A stretch of DNA of 64,000 bases from Sphingobacteriaceae bacterium UBA6709 (GTDB lineage Bacteria > Bacteroidota > Bacteroidia > Sphingobacteriales > Sphingobacteriaceae), in contig DKIV01000043.1 of NCBI GenBank assembly GCA_002454425.1, positions 80,204-144,203 on the forward strand. Reading direction: 5' to 3'. Made by a program: the position numbers and the translations under genes. The notes below the pieces were generated by a model. That model ran no database searches and was not told the DNA's origin. It saw only the letters and a program-made list of their open reading frames with translations. Each line of letters begins with the position of its first letter. Within the stretch, counting starts at the first letter, position 1. Of this stretch, positions 25,245 to 33,755 are shown piece after piece.

Positions 25245-26669
25245 ATGAACAGAAGGAATTTTATAAGGAGCTCCGGAGTGCTTGGGGCCTCTTATCTCGT
25301 AGCCAATAATATTGCCTTTGCCATGCCCGACTCATTTCCTGTAGTGCGCCTAGCTAAAGAAAAGCGACGCTTCACCAGTGTCGCGGTAGAAAAAGCCATC
25401 GCTGAATTTCGGCGTAACGTAAAAGATCCGCAGTTAGCCTGGCTCTTTGAAAACTGTTTCCCCAATACCCTTGATACTACCGTGTTTCATGAGATGAAAA
25501 ATGGTAAACCTGATACCTACGTCATCACTGGAGATATTGATGCCATGTGGATGCGCGACAGCAGCGCGCAGGTATGGCCTTACATGCAGTTCGTGGCGCA
25601 GGATAAAGCCCTTCAGCATCTGATTGCCGGCGTCATCAATCGCCAGACAACATATATATTAAAAGATCCCTACGCTAACGCCTTTTACCATGACGCTGAC
25701 AAGAAAGGAGAGTGGGCTAGCGATCATACCAAAATGCTGCCCGGGGTGCACGAGCGCAAGTGGGAGATCGACTCCCTGTGTTATCCTATCCGGCTGGCTT
25801 TTCATTATTGGAAGAGTACCGGGGATGTAAGCCCCTTCGACAGCTCCTGGCAGGAAGCCATAAAGCTTATACTAAAAACCTTCCGGGAGCAGCAACGTAA
25901 AGAAAATAAAGGGCCATATACCTTCCAGCGCGATACGCCAAAGGCTACCGACACGCAACCCATGGCTGGCTACGGCTTTCCTGTGAAGCCCGTGGGACTT
26001 ATCTGTTCGGCCTTTCGCCCCAGCGACGATGCTACCCTGTACCAGTTTCTCATTCCGTCAAACTTCTTCGCCGTCGTAAGCTTGCGCGAGGCTGCGGAGA
26101 TGATGCAAGTCATCATAAAAGATCAGGCAACTGCCGACGCTCTAAAAGCGCTGGCTTCTGAAGTTGAAGGAGCATTACGCCAATACGCCAGAGGAACACA
26201 TAAAACGTATGGTGAAGTGTTCGCCTTTGAGGTTGATGGCTATGGCAATCAGCTATTCATGGACGATGCCAATGTGCCGAGCTTGATGTCGCTGCCTTAC
26301 CTTGGAGCGCTATCGCCCTCAGACGTCACTTACCAGAATACCCGCAAGTTGATCTGGTCCGCGGACAACCCTTATTTCTATAAAGGGAAAGCAGGAGAGG
26401 GTATGGGTGGTCCCCATGTAGAAAAAGATGATATGATCTGGCCTATGAGCATCATCATGCGCGGACTTACCAGCACCAGCGATGAGGAAATTCGCGCCGC
26501 GATAGTAACGCTTGCCAATTCGCATGGTGGCACAGGCTTCATGCACGAGACATTCCATAAGGACGATCCCACACAGTTTACGCGTTCCTGGTTTGCATGG
26601 GCTAATACGCTGTTTGGAGAATTTTTATGGAAAACATATAAGGAGAAGCCTTATTTGTTGCGTAAATAG
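25245..26669 (+). CDS. GH125 exo-alpha-1,6-mannosidase
   Basis: 474 residues. The N-terminus MNRRNFIRSSGVLGASYLV carries a twin-arginine motif, so export by Tat is likely. The catalytic domain (about 40-470) is the GH125 (formerly DUF1237) type: GDIDAMWMRDSSAQVWPY near 98, KWEIDSLCYPIRLAFHYW, CSAFRPSDDATLYQFLIPSN, WSADNPYFYKGKAGEGMGGPH and FMHETFHKDDPTQFTRSWF. The family has (alpha/alpha)6 fold and removes alpha-1,6-linked mannose with inversion. It is controlled by its own operator-bearing promoter and precedes the second LacI regulator. Confidence 0.95.
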   Translation: MNRRNFIRSSGVLGASYLVANNIAFAMPDSFPVVRLAKEKRRFTSVAVEKAIAEFRRNVKDPQLAWLFENCFPNTLDTTVFHEMKNGKPDTYVITGDIDAMWMRDSSAQVWPYMQFVAQDKALQHLIAGVINRQTTYILKDPYANAFYHDADKKGEWASDHTKMLPGVHERKWEIDSLCYPIRLAFHYWKSTGDVSPFDSSWQEAIKLILKTFREQQRKENKGPYTFQRDTPKATDTQPMAGYGFPVKPVGLICSAFRPSDDATLYQFLIPSNFFAVVSLREAAEMMQVIIKDQATADALKALASEVEGALRQYARGTHKTYGEVFAFEVDGYGNQLFMDDANVPSLMSLPYLGALSPSDVTYQNTRKLIWSADNPYFYKGKAGEGMGGPHVEKDDMIWPMSIIMRGLTSTSDEEIRAAIVTLANSHGGTGFMHETFHKDDPTQFTRSWFAWANTLFGEFLWKTYKEKPYLLRK

Positions 26670-26710
26670 CAATATTTCATCTTTTATCTTATATTAGTTT
26701 TCTAAGAAAG

Positions 26711-26744
26711 GCGTTAATGGCAGCACCCAGTGCTCTATTAACGC
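26711..26744. terminator. nested hairpin between GH125 and the LacI gene
   Basis: Perfect outer stem GCGTTAAT/ATTAACGC and inner stem AGCAC/GTGCT. No T-run follows on the plus strand. It may terminate or stabilise the GH125 transcript or act as an operator-like element before the GTG start at 26772. Confidence 0.6.
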
Positions 26745-26771
26745 TTAGCATTTACCTGTATCATAATTCAA

Positions 26772-27797
26772 GTGAAGAAAAAATTATCCATTAGTGATAT
26801 TGCAAGGAGCCTAAACATTTCAGTTACCACAGTATCATTTATCCTGAACGGCAAGGCGCAGGAGAAACGAATCTCTGACGAGCTTGTAAAGCGCGTTCAA
26901 ACATTTATTGACGAAGTAGGCTATAAGCCCGATTCCCTGGCTCGCAGTCTCCGCACCGGCAAGTCAAATATTATCGGATTGCTTGTTGAAGATATTTCAA
27001 ATCCTTTCTTTGCCGGCATTGCCCGCCAGATTGAGGACAACGCCTATCGTAAGGGCTACAAGATCCTCTATAGCAGCACAGACAACGACTTAGAGAAAAC
27101 ACGCGAACTTATACAGATGTTCCGTGATCGCCACGTCGATGGCTACATTATCGCTGCACCGCAAGGGCTCGAGGCTGAACTCAACGCGCTTATTGAAGCT
27201 GGCAGGCCAGTGGTATTATTTGACCGTACCGTAGAGGGCGTTGATACTGATTACGTGGGTATCGACAATTATCGCAGCACTGCCGAGGCGGTACAGATGC
27301 TCATAGGTCAGGGATTTAAAAAGATAGGCATGATCTCGCTAGCCTCTACCCAGTCGCAGATGAAGGACCGCCGTCAGGGATATATCGATGCCCTTGCAGA
27401 GCATAAGCTTCCTGAACATCTTCTGGAAATTCCATTTACGGAAAATGGCGAGGAAATCTCCGCGGCTATAGATCAATATCTTGACAGCGTAAATATCGAC
27501 GCCTTATTGTTCGCCACCAACTACCTGGCCGTAAACGGTCTGCGTGCCATCTATCGTCGTAACATTGCCATCCCAAAAGAACTGGCGGTGGTTGCTTTCG
27601 ATGATAACGATGTGTTCGAGCTTAGCAATCCTTCAATTACAGCCATAACACAGCCGGTGGCTGATATCGCGCTGGCAAGCATTTCGATGCTTCTTGAGCG
27701 TCTGACCTCACCACGTCGCGATAAGGCGAAAGAATCTCAAACAGAAATACTGAATACCAGTCTCAAAATCCGGCGGTCTACCGGCGGAACTGAATAA
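26772..27797 (+). CDS. LacI-family regulator of the alpha-mannoside genes
   Basis: 341 residues, GTG start (no in-frame ATG nearby). The helix-turn-helix region (about 1-50) is KLSISDIARSLNISVTTVSFILNGK and the hinge YKPDSLARSLRTGKSNIIG. The effector domain has DISNPFFAGIARQIEDNAYRKGY and VVAFDDNDVFELSNPSITA. It is flanked by GH125 and GH92 genes on the same strand, 30 bases before GH92, so it is likely co-transcribed with the first GH92. I infer that it binds the palindromes in the GH125 and ROK promoters. Confidence 0.9.
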   Translation: MKKKLSISDIARSLNISVTTVSFILNGKAQEKRISDELVKRVQTFIDEVGYKPDSLARSLRTGKSNIIGLLVEDISNPFFAGIARQIEDNAYRKGYKILYSSTDNDLEKTRELIQMFRDRHVDGYIIAAPQGLEAELNALIEAGRPVVLFDRTVEGVDTDYVGIDNYRSTAEAVQMLIGQGFKKIGMISLASTQSQMKDRRQGYIDALAEHKLPEHLLEIPFTENGEEISAAIDQYLDSVNIDALLFATNYLAVNGLRAIYRRNIAIPKELAVVAFDDNDVFELSNPSITAITQPVADIALASISMLLERLTSPRRDKAKESQTEILNTSLKIRRSTGGTE

Positions 27798-27826
27798 TTT
27801 ATTTTTACAAAAAAGCATATTAAAGT

Positions 27827-30142
27827 ATGGCTCAGCATTACAAATTCCTAAAATCCCTGTTTCTGTTCTTTGTAATGACCCCGATAGCGCAGGCGCAGGT
27901 CATAGATCGCATTGATGATCCCGTTGACTATGTCAATCCGTTGATGGGCACCGCCTCGAAGCATTCCCTGTCAAACGGAAATACCTATCCGGCGGTGGCT
28001 CTGCCCTGGGGGATGAACTTCTGGACGCCCCAAACAGGAAAGATGGGCGACGGCTGGGCGTATACCTACGATGCCGACAAGATCCGCGGCTTTAAGCAAA
28101 CACATCAGCCCTCGCCCTGGATGAACGATTACGGGCAGTTCTCCATCATGCCTGGCAGCGGCAAATTGCGCTTTCGCGATGATGAGCGCGCCAGTTGGTT
28201 CTCACATAAAGCTGAGCGCGCTACGCCATATTATTACAGCGTATACCTCGCAGATGTCGACATTACGACCGAGCTCACGCCTACGGAGCGTGCCGCGCAG
28301 TTTCGCTTTACCTTTCCCGCGTCCGACAGCTCCTACATCGTCATCGATGGATTCGACAGCAAAAAGGGCGGCTCATGGGTAAAGGTTATTCCCGAACAAA
28401 ACAAGATTGTCGGCTACTCTACGCGCTACTCATCAGGCAATCTGCCCAACTTTCGCAACTACTTTGTAATATATATTGATAAGCCTTTCAGCGGTGTACA
28501 TGGCTTTGATACAACCGCTCTGCTGCGTAACGTCAGCGAGGTTAAGTCGCGTCACGCGGGTGCCATCGTAAGCTTTAAAACCCGTAAGGGCGAGCAGGTG
28601 AGCATGAGGGTAGCTTCTTCTTTTATCAGTCTCGAGCAGGCGGAACTTAACCTGCGCCGGGAGTTAGGCAAGGATAGCTTTGATGTTACCCGCGATAAAG
28701 CGCGTGCTATCTGGAACAAACGCCTCAACGCCATACAAGTGGCGGGTGGAACTATAGACCAGATCCGCACCTTTTATTCTTGTCTCTATCGCACGCTCTT
28801 CTTTCCCCATAAGATGTACGAGCTTGATGAAGCAGGAAAGATCGTACATTACAGCCCCTACAATGGCAAAGTGCTGCCGGGATATATGTTCGGCGGTACG
28901 GGTTTCTGGGATACCTTCCGCGCGCTTTATCCCTTCCTTAATCTGGTTTATCCATCAATAAATAAGGAGATGCAGCAGGGATTATTAAACGACTACAAGG
29001 AGGGGGGGTGGCTGCCGGAGTGGTCAAGTCCCGGATATGCCGACTGTATGATCGGCAACAACTCTGCCTCTGTGGTTGCCGATGCCTATCTTAAGGGATT
29101 GCGTGGATATGATATCGAAACGCTATACGAAGCATTGCTACATGGTGCAAATAATGAAGGTCCTATGCCGTCTGTAGGTCGTAGGGGCGTTGAATATTAT
29201 AACCGTCTTGGCTATGTGCCCTACGATGTGAAGATCAATGAGAATGCCGCCCGCACGCTGGAATATGCTTATGACGACTTCGCCATATATCGCCTCGGTA
29301 AAGCCCTCGGACGCCCTAAGGCTGAACTAGACCTTTATGCCGGGCGGTCGCAGAACTACAAGAAGCTTTTTGATCCCTCCTCCGGACTTATGCGCGGCAA
29401 GAACCTTGATGGCAGCTTCCAGTCGCATTTTAGTCCCTTTAAATGGGGCGATGCCTTTACCGAAGGTAACAGCTGGCATTACTCCTGGTCGGTATTTCAC
29501 GACATCCAGGGGCTCGTGGGACTGATGGGAGGGAAGCAGGCCTTCGTCACCAAACTCGACTCTGTATTTAGCCTGCCGCCAGTATTTGACGATAGCTATT
29601 ATGGTGGAACGATTCACGAGATCCGCGAAATGCAGATTGCCAATATGGGGCAATATGCTCATGGCAATCAGCCTATTCAGCATATGATTTATCTATATAA
29701 CTATGCCGGAGCGCCCTGGAAAACACAATATTGGGCGCGCGAAACGATGAATCGTATGTATAAGGCCACGCCTGACGGCTACTGTGGCGATGAAGATAAC
29801 GGCCAAACATCCGCATGGTATGTGTTCTCGGCCTTAGGGTTTTATCCGGTCACTCCCGCGGTGAATCAATACGTTGCCGGAGCTCCGCTATTCCGTAAGG
29901 TGACTGTAAACCTCGAAAACGGTAGAAAAATTCAAATCAACGCGCCAGGCAATTCCGATAAATCGCGTTATGTACAGCACCTGAAATTTAACGGAAAGCC
30001 TTACACGCATAACTGGTTCTCGCACGAGGGTCTGCTGCAGGGAGCAATATTGGATTACACCATGGGGCAGCAGCCCGCAACAACACGGGGACTTGCAGAT
30101 GCAGATCGCCCGTACTCATTCTCTCTTGACGAGAAGAAATAA
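27827..30142 (+). CDS. GH92 alpha-mannosidase (first copy)
   Basis: 771 residues with a signal peptide (FLKSLFLFFVMTPIAQAQ, cleavage near 24). GH92 features: VDYVNPLMGTASKHSLSNGNTYP, KIRGFKQTHQPSPWMNDYGQFSIMPGSG and GTGFWDTFRALYPFLNLVYP. It continues with HGNQPIQHMIYLYNYAGAPWKTQ, the catalytic region GYCGDEDNGQTSAWYVFSALGFYP and the C-terminal GAPLFRKVTVNLENG. GH92 enzymes are calcium-dependent inverting exo-alpha-mannosidases acting in the periplasm. The linkage cannot be read here. The gene ends in a strong terminator and is probably transcribed with the LacI gene. Confidence 0.95.
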   Translation: MAQHYKFLKSLFLFFVMTPIAQAQVIDRIDDPVDYVNPLMGTASKHSLSNGNTYPAVALPWGMNFWTPQTGKMGDGWAYTYDADKIRGFKQTHQPSPWMNDYGQFSIMPGSGKLRFRDDERASWFSHKAERATPYYYSVYLADVDITTELTPTERAAQFRFTFPASDSSYIVIDGFDSKKGGSWVKVIPEQNKIVGYSTRYSSGNLPNFRNYFVIYIDKPFSGVHGFDTTALLRNVSEVKSRHAGAIVSFKTRKGEQVSMRVASSFISLEQAELNLRRELGKDSFDVTRDKARAIWNKRLNAIQVAGGTIDQIRTFYSCLYRTLFFPHKMYELDEAGKIVHYSPYNGKVLPGYMFGGTGFWDTFRALYPFLNLVYPSINKEMQQGLLNDYKEGGWLPEWSSPGYADCMIGNNSASVVADAYLKGLRGYDIETLYEALLHGANNEGPMPSVGRRGVEYYNRLGYVPYDVKINENAARTLEYAYDDFAIYRLGKALGRPKAELDLYAGRSQNYKKLFDPSSGLMRGKNLDGSFQSHFSPFKWGDAFTEGNSWHYSWSVFHDIQGLVGLMGGKQAFVTKLDSVFSLPPVFDDSYYGGTIHEIREMQIANMGQYAHGNQPIQHMIYLYNYAGAPWKTQYWARETMNRMYKATPDGYCGDEDNGQTSAWYVFSALGFYPVTPAVNQYVAGAPLFRKVTVNLENGRKIQINAPGNSDKSRYVQHLKFNGKPYTHNWFSHEGLLQGAILDYTMGQQPATTRGLADADRPYSFSLDEKK

Positions 30143-30144
30143 TA

Positions 30145-30173
30145 AATCGGCGCGATTCAAATCCGCGCCGATT
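30145..30173 (+). terminator. terminator after the first GH92 gene
   Basis: Ten-base stem AATCGGCGCG with CGCGCCGATT around a nine-base loop, three bases after the stop codon. A T-run is not evident. Confidence 0.7.
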
Positions 30174-30245
30174 CATACCGCTCTCTATACTGCCTTTTAG
30201 TAAAGAATAAAATTTACGTTGGCGCGCACGCATTCGTAAATAAAA

Positions 30246-30277
30246 TTTGCTAAAACGTTTTAAAATTCTTAACTATG
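30246..30277 (+). promoter_or_regulatory. ROK/GH92 promoter with a palindromic operator in the spacer
   Basis: TTTG (30246-30249), 20-base spacer, TAACTATG (30270-30277; one mismatch to TAnnTTTG). The spacer holds the perfect 12-base palindrome TAAAACGTTTTA (30251-30262). The sequence TTTGCTAAAmCGTTTT is shared with the GH125 promoter. The predicted leader is about 135 bases to the ATG at 30418. Confidence 0.6.
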
Positions 30278-30342
30278 TCCTAATAATAAAGCATTATTGC
30301 CGGGAGGTAATTGTAAGAGTTGTTTTATTAGGATTAGATGAT

Positions 30343-30378
30343 GGCAGACCGGCGGCTCCTCGTCGCCGGCACTCTGCC
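30343..30378 (+). promoter_or_regulatory. strong hairpin in the ROK-gene leader
   Basis: GGCAGA (outer) and CCGGCG (inner) pair with CGCCGG and TCTGCC; the structure lies about 60 bases after the predicted start of transcription and is followed by ATTAATTAATTTT. It could be an attenuator or a translational stabiliser. See findings. Confidence 0.5.
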
Positions 30379-30417
30379 GATTAATTAATTTTCGACACCT
30401 ATTATTGATATCCCAAC

Positions 30418-31278
30418 ATGCTAATTGCCGGAGTAGACATCGGAGGTTCTCACATAACCTCTGCTATCGTGAACGTTGATCTTGGAGAAATCCTACAGGA
30501 AACATTGGTACGTCAAACGATCGATTCACATGCCCCCGCGGCGCACATTCTCGAGCAGTGGGCATCCGCTATAAAGGAGAGTTTAGCTCAAGCCGGAATA
30601 CGCGATTCCAGCGTCGGCATTGCTATGCCGGGTCCTTTGGATTACGAGCAGGGAATATGTCTTATCAAAGGGCAGGATAAATATGAAGATCTTTATGGAT
30701 TAAATATCAAGCAGATGCTTGCCGATGCTTTAAGCATTAGTCCGGAAAAGATAACGTTCATAAACGATGCCTGCGCCTTTCTGCGCGGCGAAATCTCCGG
30801 CAACTTGCAGCAGCAATATCCTACAATTCTTGGTTTTACGCTAGGCACCGGGCTAGGGTCTGTATCATACAATGATGGAGTGATTGTTGATGCCGACCTA
30901 TGGCGCATGCCCTTTCGCGAGAGCATCGCCGAAGAGTACCTGGCCACGCGATGGTTTACACGTCGTTATGCCGAACTTAGCGGTTGCAGCATTCCCAATG
31001 TTCGGGATATGCTAAACACGCCCCTGTCGCCCGTCATCTTCAGTGAATTCAGTGAAAATCTATGTGCCGTAATTATCGAAGCTCTCAGGCGCTTTCCGTC
31101 TCAGGCCATCGTGCTGGGAGGTAACATCGCCAAGGCCTCGGAATATTTCCTTCCCGCTACGCGAAATCTCCTGCAGGAGCAAGGTTACGATGTTCCCCTT
31201 TATATCGCGCGGTTCGGAGAATCCGCTGCGCTGATGGGAGCCGCCTACGCGGCGACAGCCTCGCGCGTCGACAAATAG
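30418..31278 (+). CDS. ROK-family sugar kinase
   Basis: 286 residues. N-terminal IAGVDIGGSHITSAIVN (about 3-19, phosphate-1 motif), FINDACAF (about 118-125, catalytic Asp and sugar contact), and LGFTLGTGLGSVSYNDG (adenosine/phosphate-2 region). The usual zinc motif CxCGxxGCxE of ROK kinases is absent: the region reads DLWRMPFRESIAEEYL, keeping only the glutamate. Its position between two GH92 genes suggests that it phosphorylates mannose or another released hexose in the cytoplasm (inference). Probably co-transcribed with the second GH92, 85 bases downstream. Confidence 0.88.
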   Translation: MLIAGVDIGGSHITSAIVNVDLGEILQETLVRQTIDSHAPAAHILEQWASAIKESLAQAGIRDSSVGIAMPGPLDYEQGICLIKGQDKYEDLYGLNIKQMLADALSISPEKITFINDACAFLRGEISGNLQQQYPTILGFTLGTGLGSVSYNDGVIVDADLWRMPFRESIAEEYLATRWFTRRYAELSGCSIPNVRDMLNTPLSPVIFSEFSENLCAVIIEALRRFPSQAIVLGGNIAKASEYFLPATRNLLQEQGYDVPLYIARFGESAALMGAAYAATASRVDK

Positions 31279-31363
31279 CAGACGCGCGGCAGCCTTTGCG
31301 GTTAAGGCCATTGCTACAGGTATTTACGGTACTGAACATGCAGAAAATCCTTATTTTTATCAT

Positions 31364-33655
31364 ATGTTCAAACGCATCATCTTCCTTACGCTTATCTGCG
31401 GCAGGGCATTGCTCAGCACGCTAAACGCGCAGTCGCCCTCAGACCCCGCAAGATATGTCCGCCCGCTCATTGGCACGGCCAGAATGGGGCATACCTTTCC
31501 CGGAGCTACAGTACCTTTTGGGGCGGTACAGCTGAGTCCCGATACTGATACCATTCCTTATTCCAGCGATGGGAAGTACAATAAGGACGTTTATAAATAT
31601 TGCGCCGGCTACCAATACGCTGATCCTACGATCGTGGGGTTCAGCCACACCCACTTCAGCGGCACAGGGCATTCCGATTTGGGCGACTTTCTCCTGATGC
31701 CCGGCACGGGAGCTCTGCGGCTTAACCCCGGCACTGCCGATCGCCCGGGGTCGGGTTTCCGCTCGCGCTACGCTCATACCGAAGAGCTTGCGGAGCCCGC
31801 GTATTACCGGGTATTTCTTAGCGATGCCAAAGTATTGGCAGAGCTGACAGCCACCACACGCGCGGGCGTACACCGCTATACCTTCCGCGATACAACCAAA
31901 AGCCACATCATTCTCGACCTCATGCACGGCATTTACAACTATGACGATAAGAATGTATGGACCTTCATCCGCGTTGAGAATGATAGCCTTGTTACCGGCT
32001 ATCGCCAAACCAATGGTTGGGCACGTACGCGCACGGTGTACTTTGCCATGAAGTTCTCCCGCCCCTTTAAGGATTACGGCATGAAAGATTTTGACGGCAA
32101 TAAGGTGTACCGTGGTTTCTGGCGTAAGTTTAATCAGGAGCGCAACTTCCCTGAACTTGCCGCTCGTCGCATGCGCATGTACTTCAATTTTGACACCCGC
32201 AACGATCAGCAGGTGGAAGTGAAGTTCGCCCTTTCGCCGGTAAGCACCGCGAATGCTTTAGAAAATATGAAGGCTGAAGCGCCCGGCTGGGATTTTGACG
32301 CCTTGCGTCGTGCCGGACGCGAAGCATGGAACCACGAGCTGCGCAAGATTCAGGTCGATGCTCTCAGCCAAGAACAGCTCATCAATTTTTACACCTCGAT
32401 GTATCATGCCGCCTTAATGCCAACAACATATATGGACGTTAATGGCCAATACCGAGGCTTAGATCAGAACGTGCATCAGGCAAAAGGCTTTACCAACTAT
32501 ACCTCGTTTTCACTTTGGGACACCTTCCGTGCTTTTCATCCCTATCTCAACATCGTCAGTCCCTCGCGCAATGCCGATATGGTGCAGTCCATGCTCGCGC
32601 ATTACGAGCAAAGCACCCTGAAGATGCTTCCCGTCTGGTCGCACTATGCTAACGAAAACTGGTGCATGAGCGGGTATCACAGTGTGTCTGTCATTGCTGA
32701 CGCTATCATTAAAGGCGTTTACACCGGCGACCCGGGCAAAGCTCTTGACGCCTGCGTGCAGACCGCCCGCAACCGCTTCTATGATGGCTTAGGCGAGTAT
32801 ATCGATCGCGGATACATCTCCGCCGACAGGAACGGTACCTCTGTTTCTACCACGCTTGAGTACGCGTACGACGACTGGTGCATCGCCCAGCTGGCTAAAA
32901 AGCTGGGGCGTCAGGATCTCTACCGGGAGTTCTCAGGACGCTCCTCAAACTGGAAGAACGTCTACGACGCCCGCATAGGCTTTATGCGCCCCTGCATGGC
33001 AGACGGATCCTTCCGTACATTTTTTGATGTACTTAAGACTGACGGACAGGGCTTTATTGAAGGAAACGCATGGAACTTCAGTCTTTACGTTCCGCATGAC
33101 CCCACGACGATGATCAGCATGATGGGAGGGAAGCGCCGCTTCGCCGCGCATCTCGATTCGCTCTTCACGATGCACCTGCCCGATGAGTTCTTCGCCGAAA
33201 CCGAAGACATCACCCGCGATGGCATCATCGGCAATTATGTACACGGTAACGAGCCCTCGCATCACGTCGCCTACCTGTACAATTATGCCGGACAGTCTCA
33301 AAAAACACAGGCGCGCGTGCGCATGATCCTTGACAAGCAATACCACAACGGTCCAGATGGTCTTGGCGGCAACGACGACTGCGGACAGATGAGTGCCTGG
33401 TATATATTCAGTAGTCTGGGTTTTTACCCTCTGGCACCCGCTTCCGATAGCTACAGTTTGGGTAGTCCCGCCCTGAAGCGCGCTGTCATTCATCTCGATA
33501 ATGGAAAAACATTTACCGTCATCGCCAATAATCAGTCGCCCCGCAATGTTCATGTGCGTCAGGTTCGTCTTAACGGAAAACCCATTACCTCCATGATGAT
33601 TAATCACGCTGACATCATTGCCGGCGGCACACTGGAATTTGATATGATGAAATAG
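31364..33655 (+). CDS. GH92 alpha-mannosidase (second copy)
   Basis: 763 residues, signal peptide FKRIIFLTLICGRALLSTLNAQ. GH92 features: ARYVRPLIGTARMGHTFPGA, VGFSHTHFSGTGHSDLGDFL (a block absent in the first copy, common in one major GH92 subgroup), FSLWDTFRAFHPYLNIVSP, HGNEPSHHVAYLYNYAGQSQ, the catalytic GGNDDCGQMSAWYIFSSLGFYP and GSPALKRAVIHLDNG. It differs clearly from the first GH92, so the two probably cut different linkages. It would act in the periplasm. It ends at a bidirectional terminator. Confidence 0.95.
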   Translation: MFKRIIFLTLICGRALLSTLNAQSPSDPARYVRPLIGTARMGHTFPGATVPFGAVQLSPDTDTIPYSSDGKYNKDVYKYCAGYQYADPTIVGFSHTHFSGTGHSDLGDFLLMPGTGALRLNPGTADRPGSGFRSRYAHTEELAEPAYYRVFLSDAKVLAELTATTRAGVHRYTFRDTTKSHIILDLMHGIYNYDDKNVWTFIRVENDSLVTGYRQTNGWARTRTVYFAMKFSRPFKDYGMKDFDGNKVYRGFWRKFNQERNFPELAARRMRMYFNFDTRNDQQVEVKFALSPVSTANALENMKAEAPGWDFDALRRAGREAWNHELRKIQVDALSQEQLINFYTSMYHAALMPTTYMDVNGQYRGLDQNVHQAKGFTNYTSFSLWDTFRAFHPYLNIVSPSRNADMVQSMLAHYEQSTLKMLPVWSHYANENWCMSGYHSVSVIADAIIKGVYTGDPGKALDACVQTARNRFYDGLGEYIDRGYISADRNGTSVSTTLEYAYDDWCIAQLAKKLGRQDLYREFSGRSSNWKNVYDARIGFMRPCMADGSFRTFFDVLKTDGQGFIEGNAWNFSLYVPHDPTTMISMMGGKRRFAAHLDSLFTMHLPDEFFAETEDITRDGIIGNYVHGNEPSHHVAYLYNYAGQSQKTQARVRMILDKQYHNGPDGLGGNDDCGQMSAWYIFSSLGFYPLAPASDSYSLGSPALKRAVIHLDNGKTFTVIANNQSPRNVHVRQVRLNGKPITSMMINHADIIAGGTLEFDMMK

Positions 33656-33663
33656 AACCTGCC

Positions 33664-33702
33664 AGCCTATTATCGCGCGGTGATTCCCCACGATAATAGG
33701 CT
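33664..33702 (+). terminator. terminator after the second GH92 gene
   Basis: Twelve-base perfect stem AGCCTATTATCG/CGATAATAGGCT around a 15-base loop, eight bases after the stop codon. Confidence 0.85.
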
Positions 33703-33755
33703 TAGTCAATTGTCAATGTTTTTTTTATTTTTGCTGCTTGCTAAATAATCATTGC

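Noticed and set aside
31439..32008. Long minus-strand frames antisense to GH92, KUP and SusC/SusD genes
   Set aside because: They are shadow frames from codon bias in GC-richer genes; none has a signal peptide, domain or plausible start.
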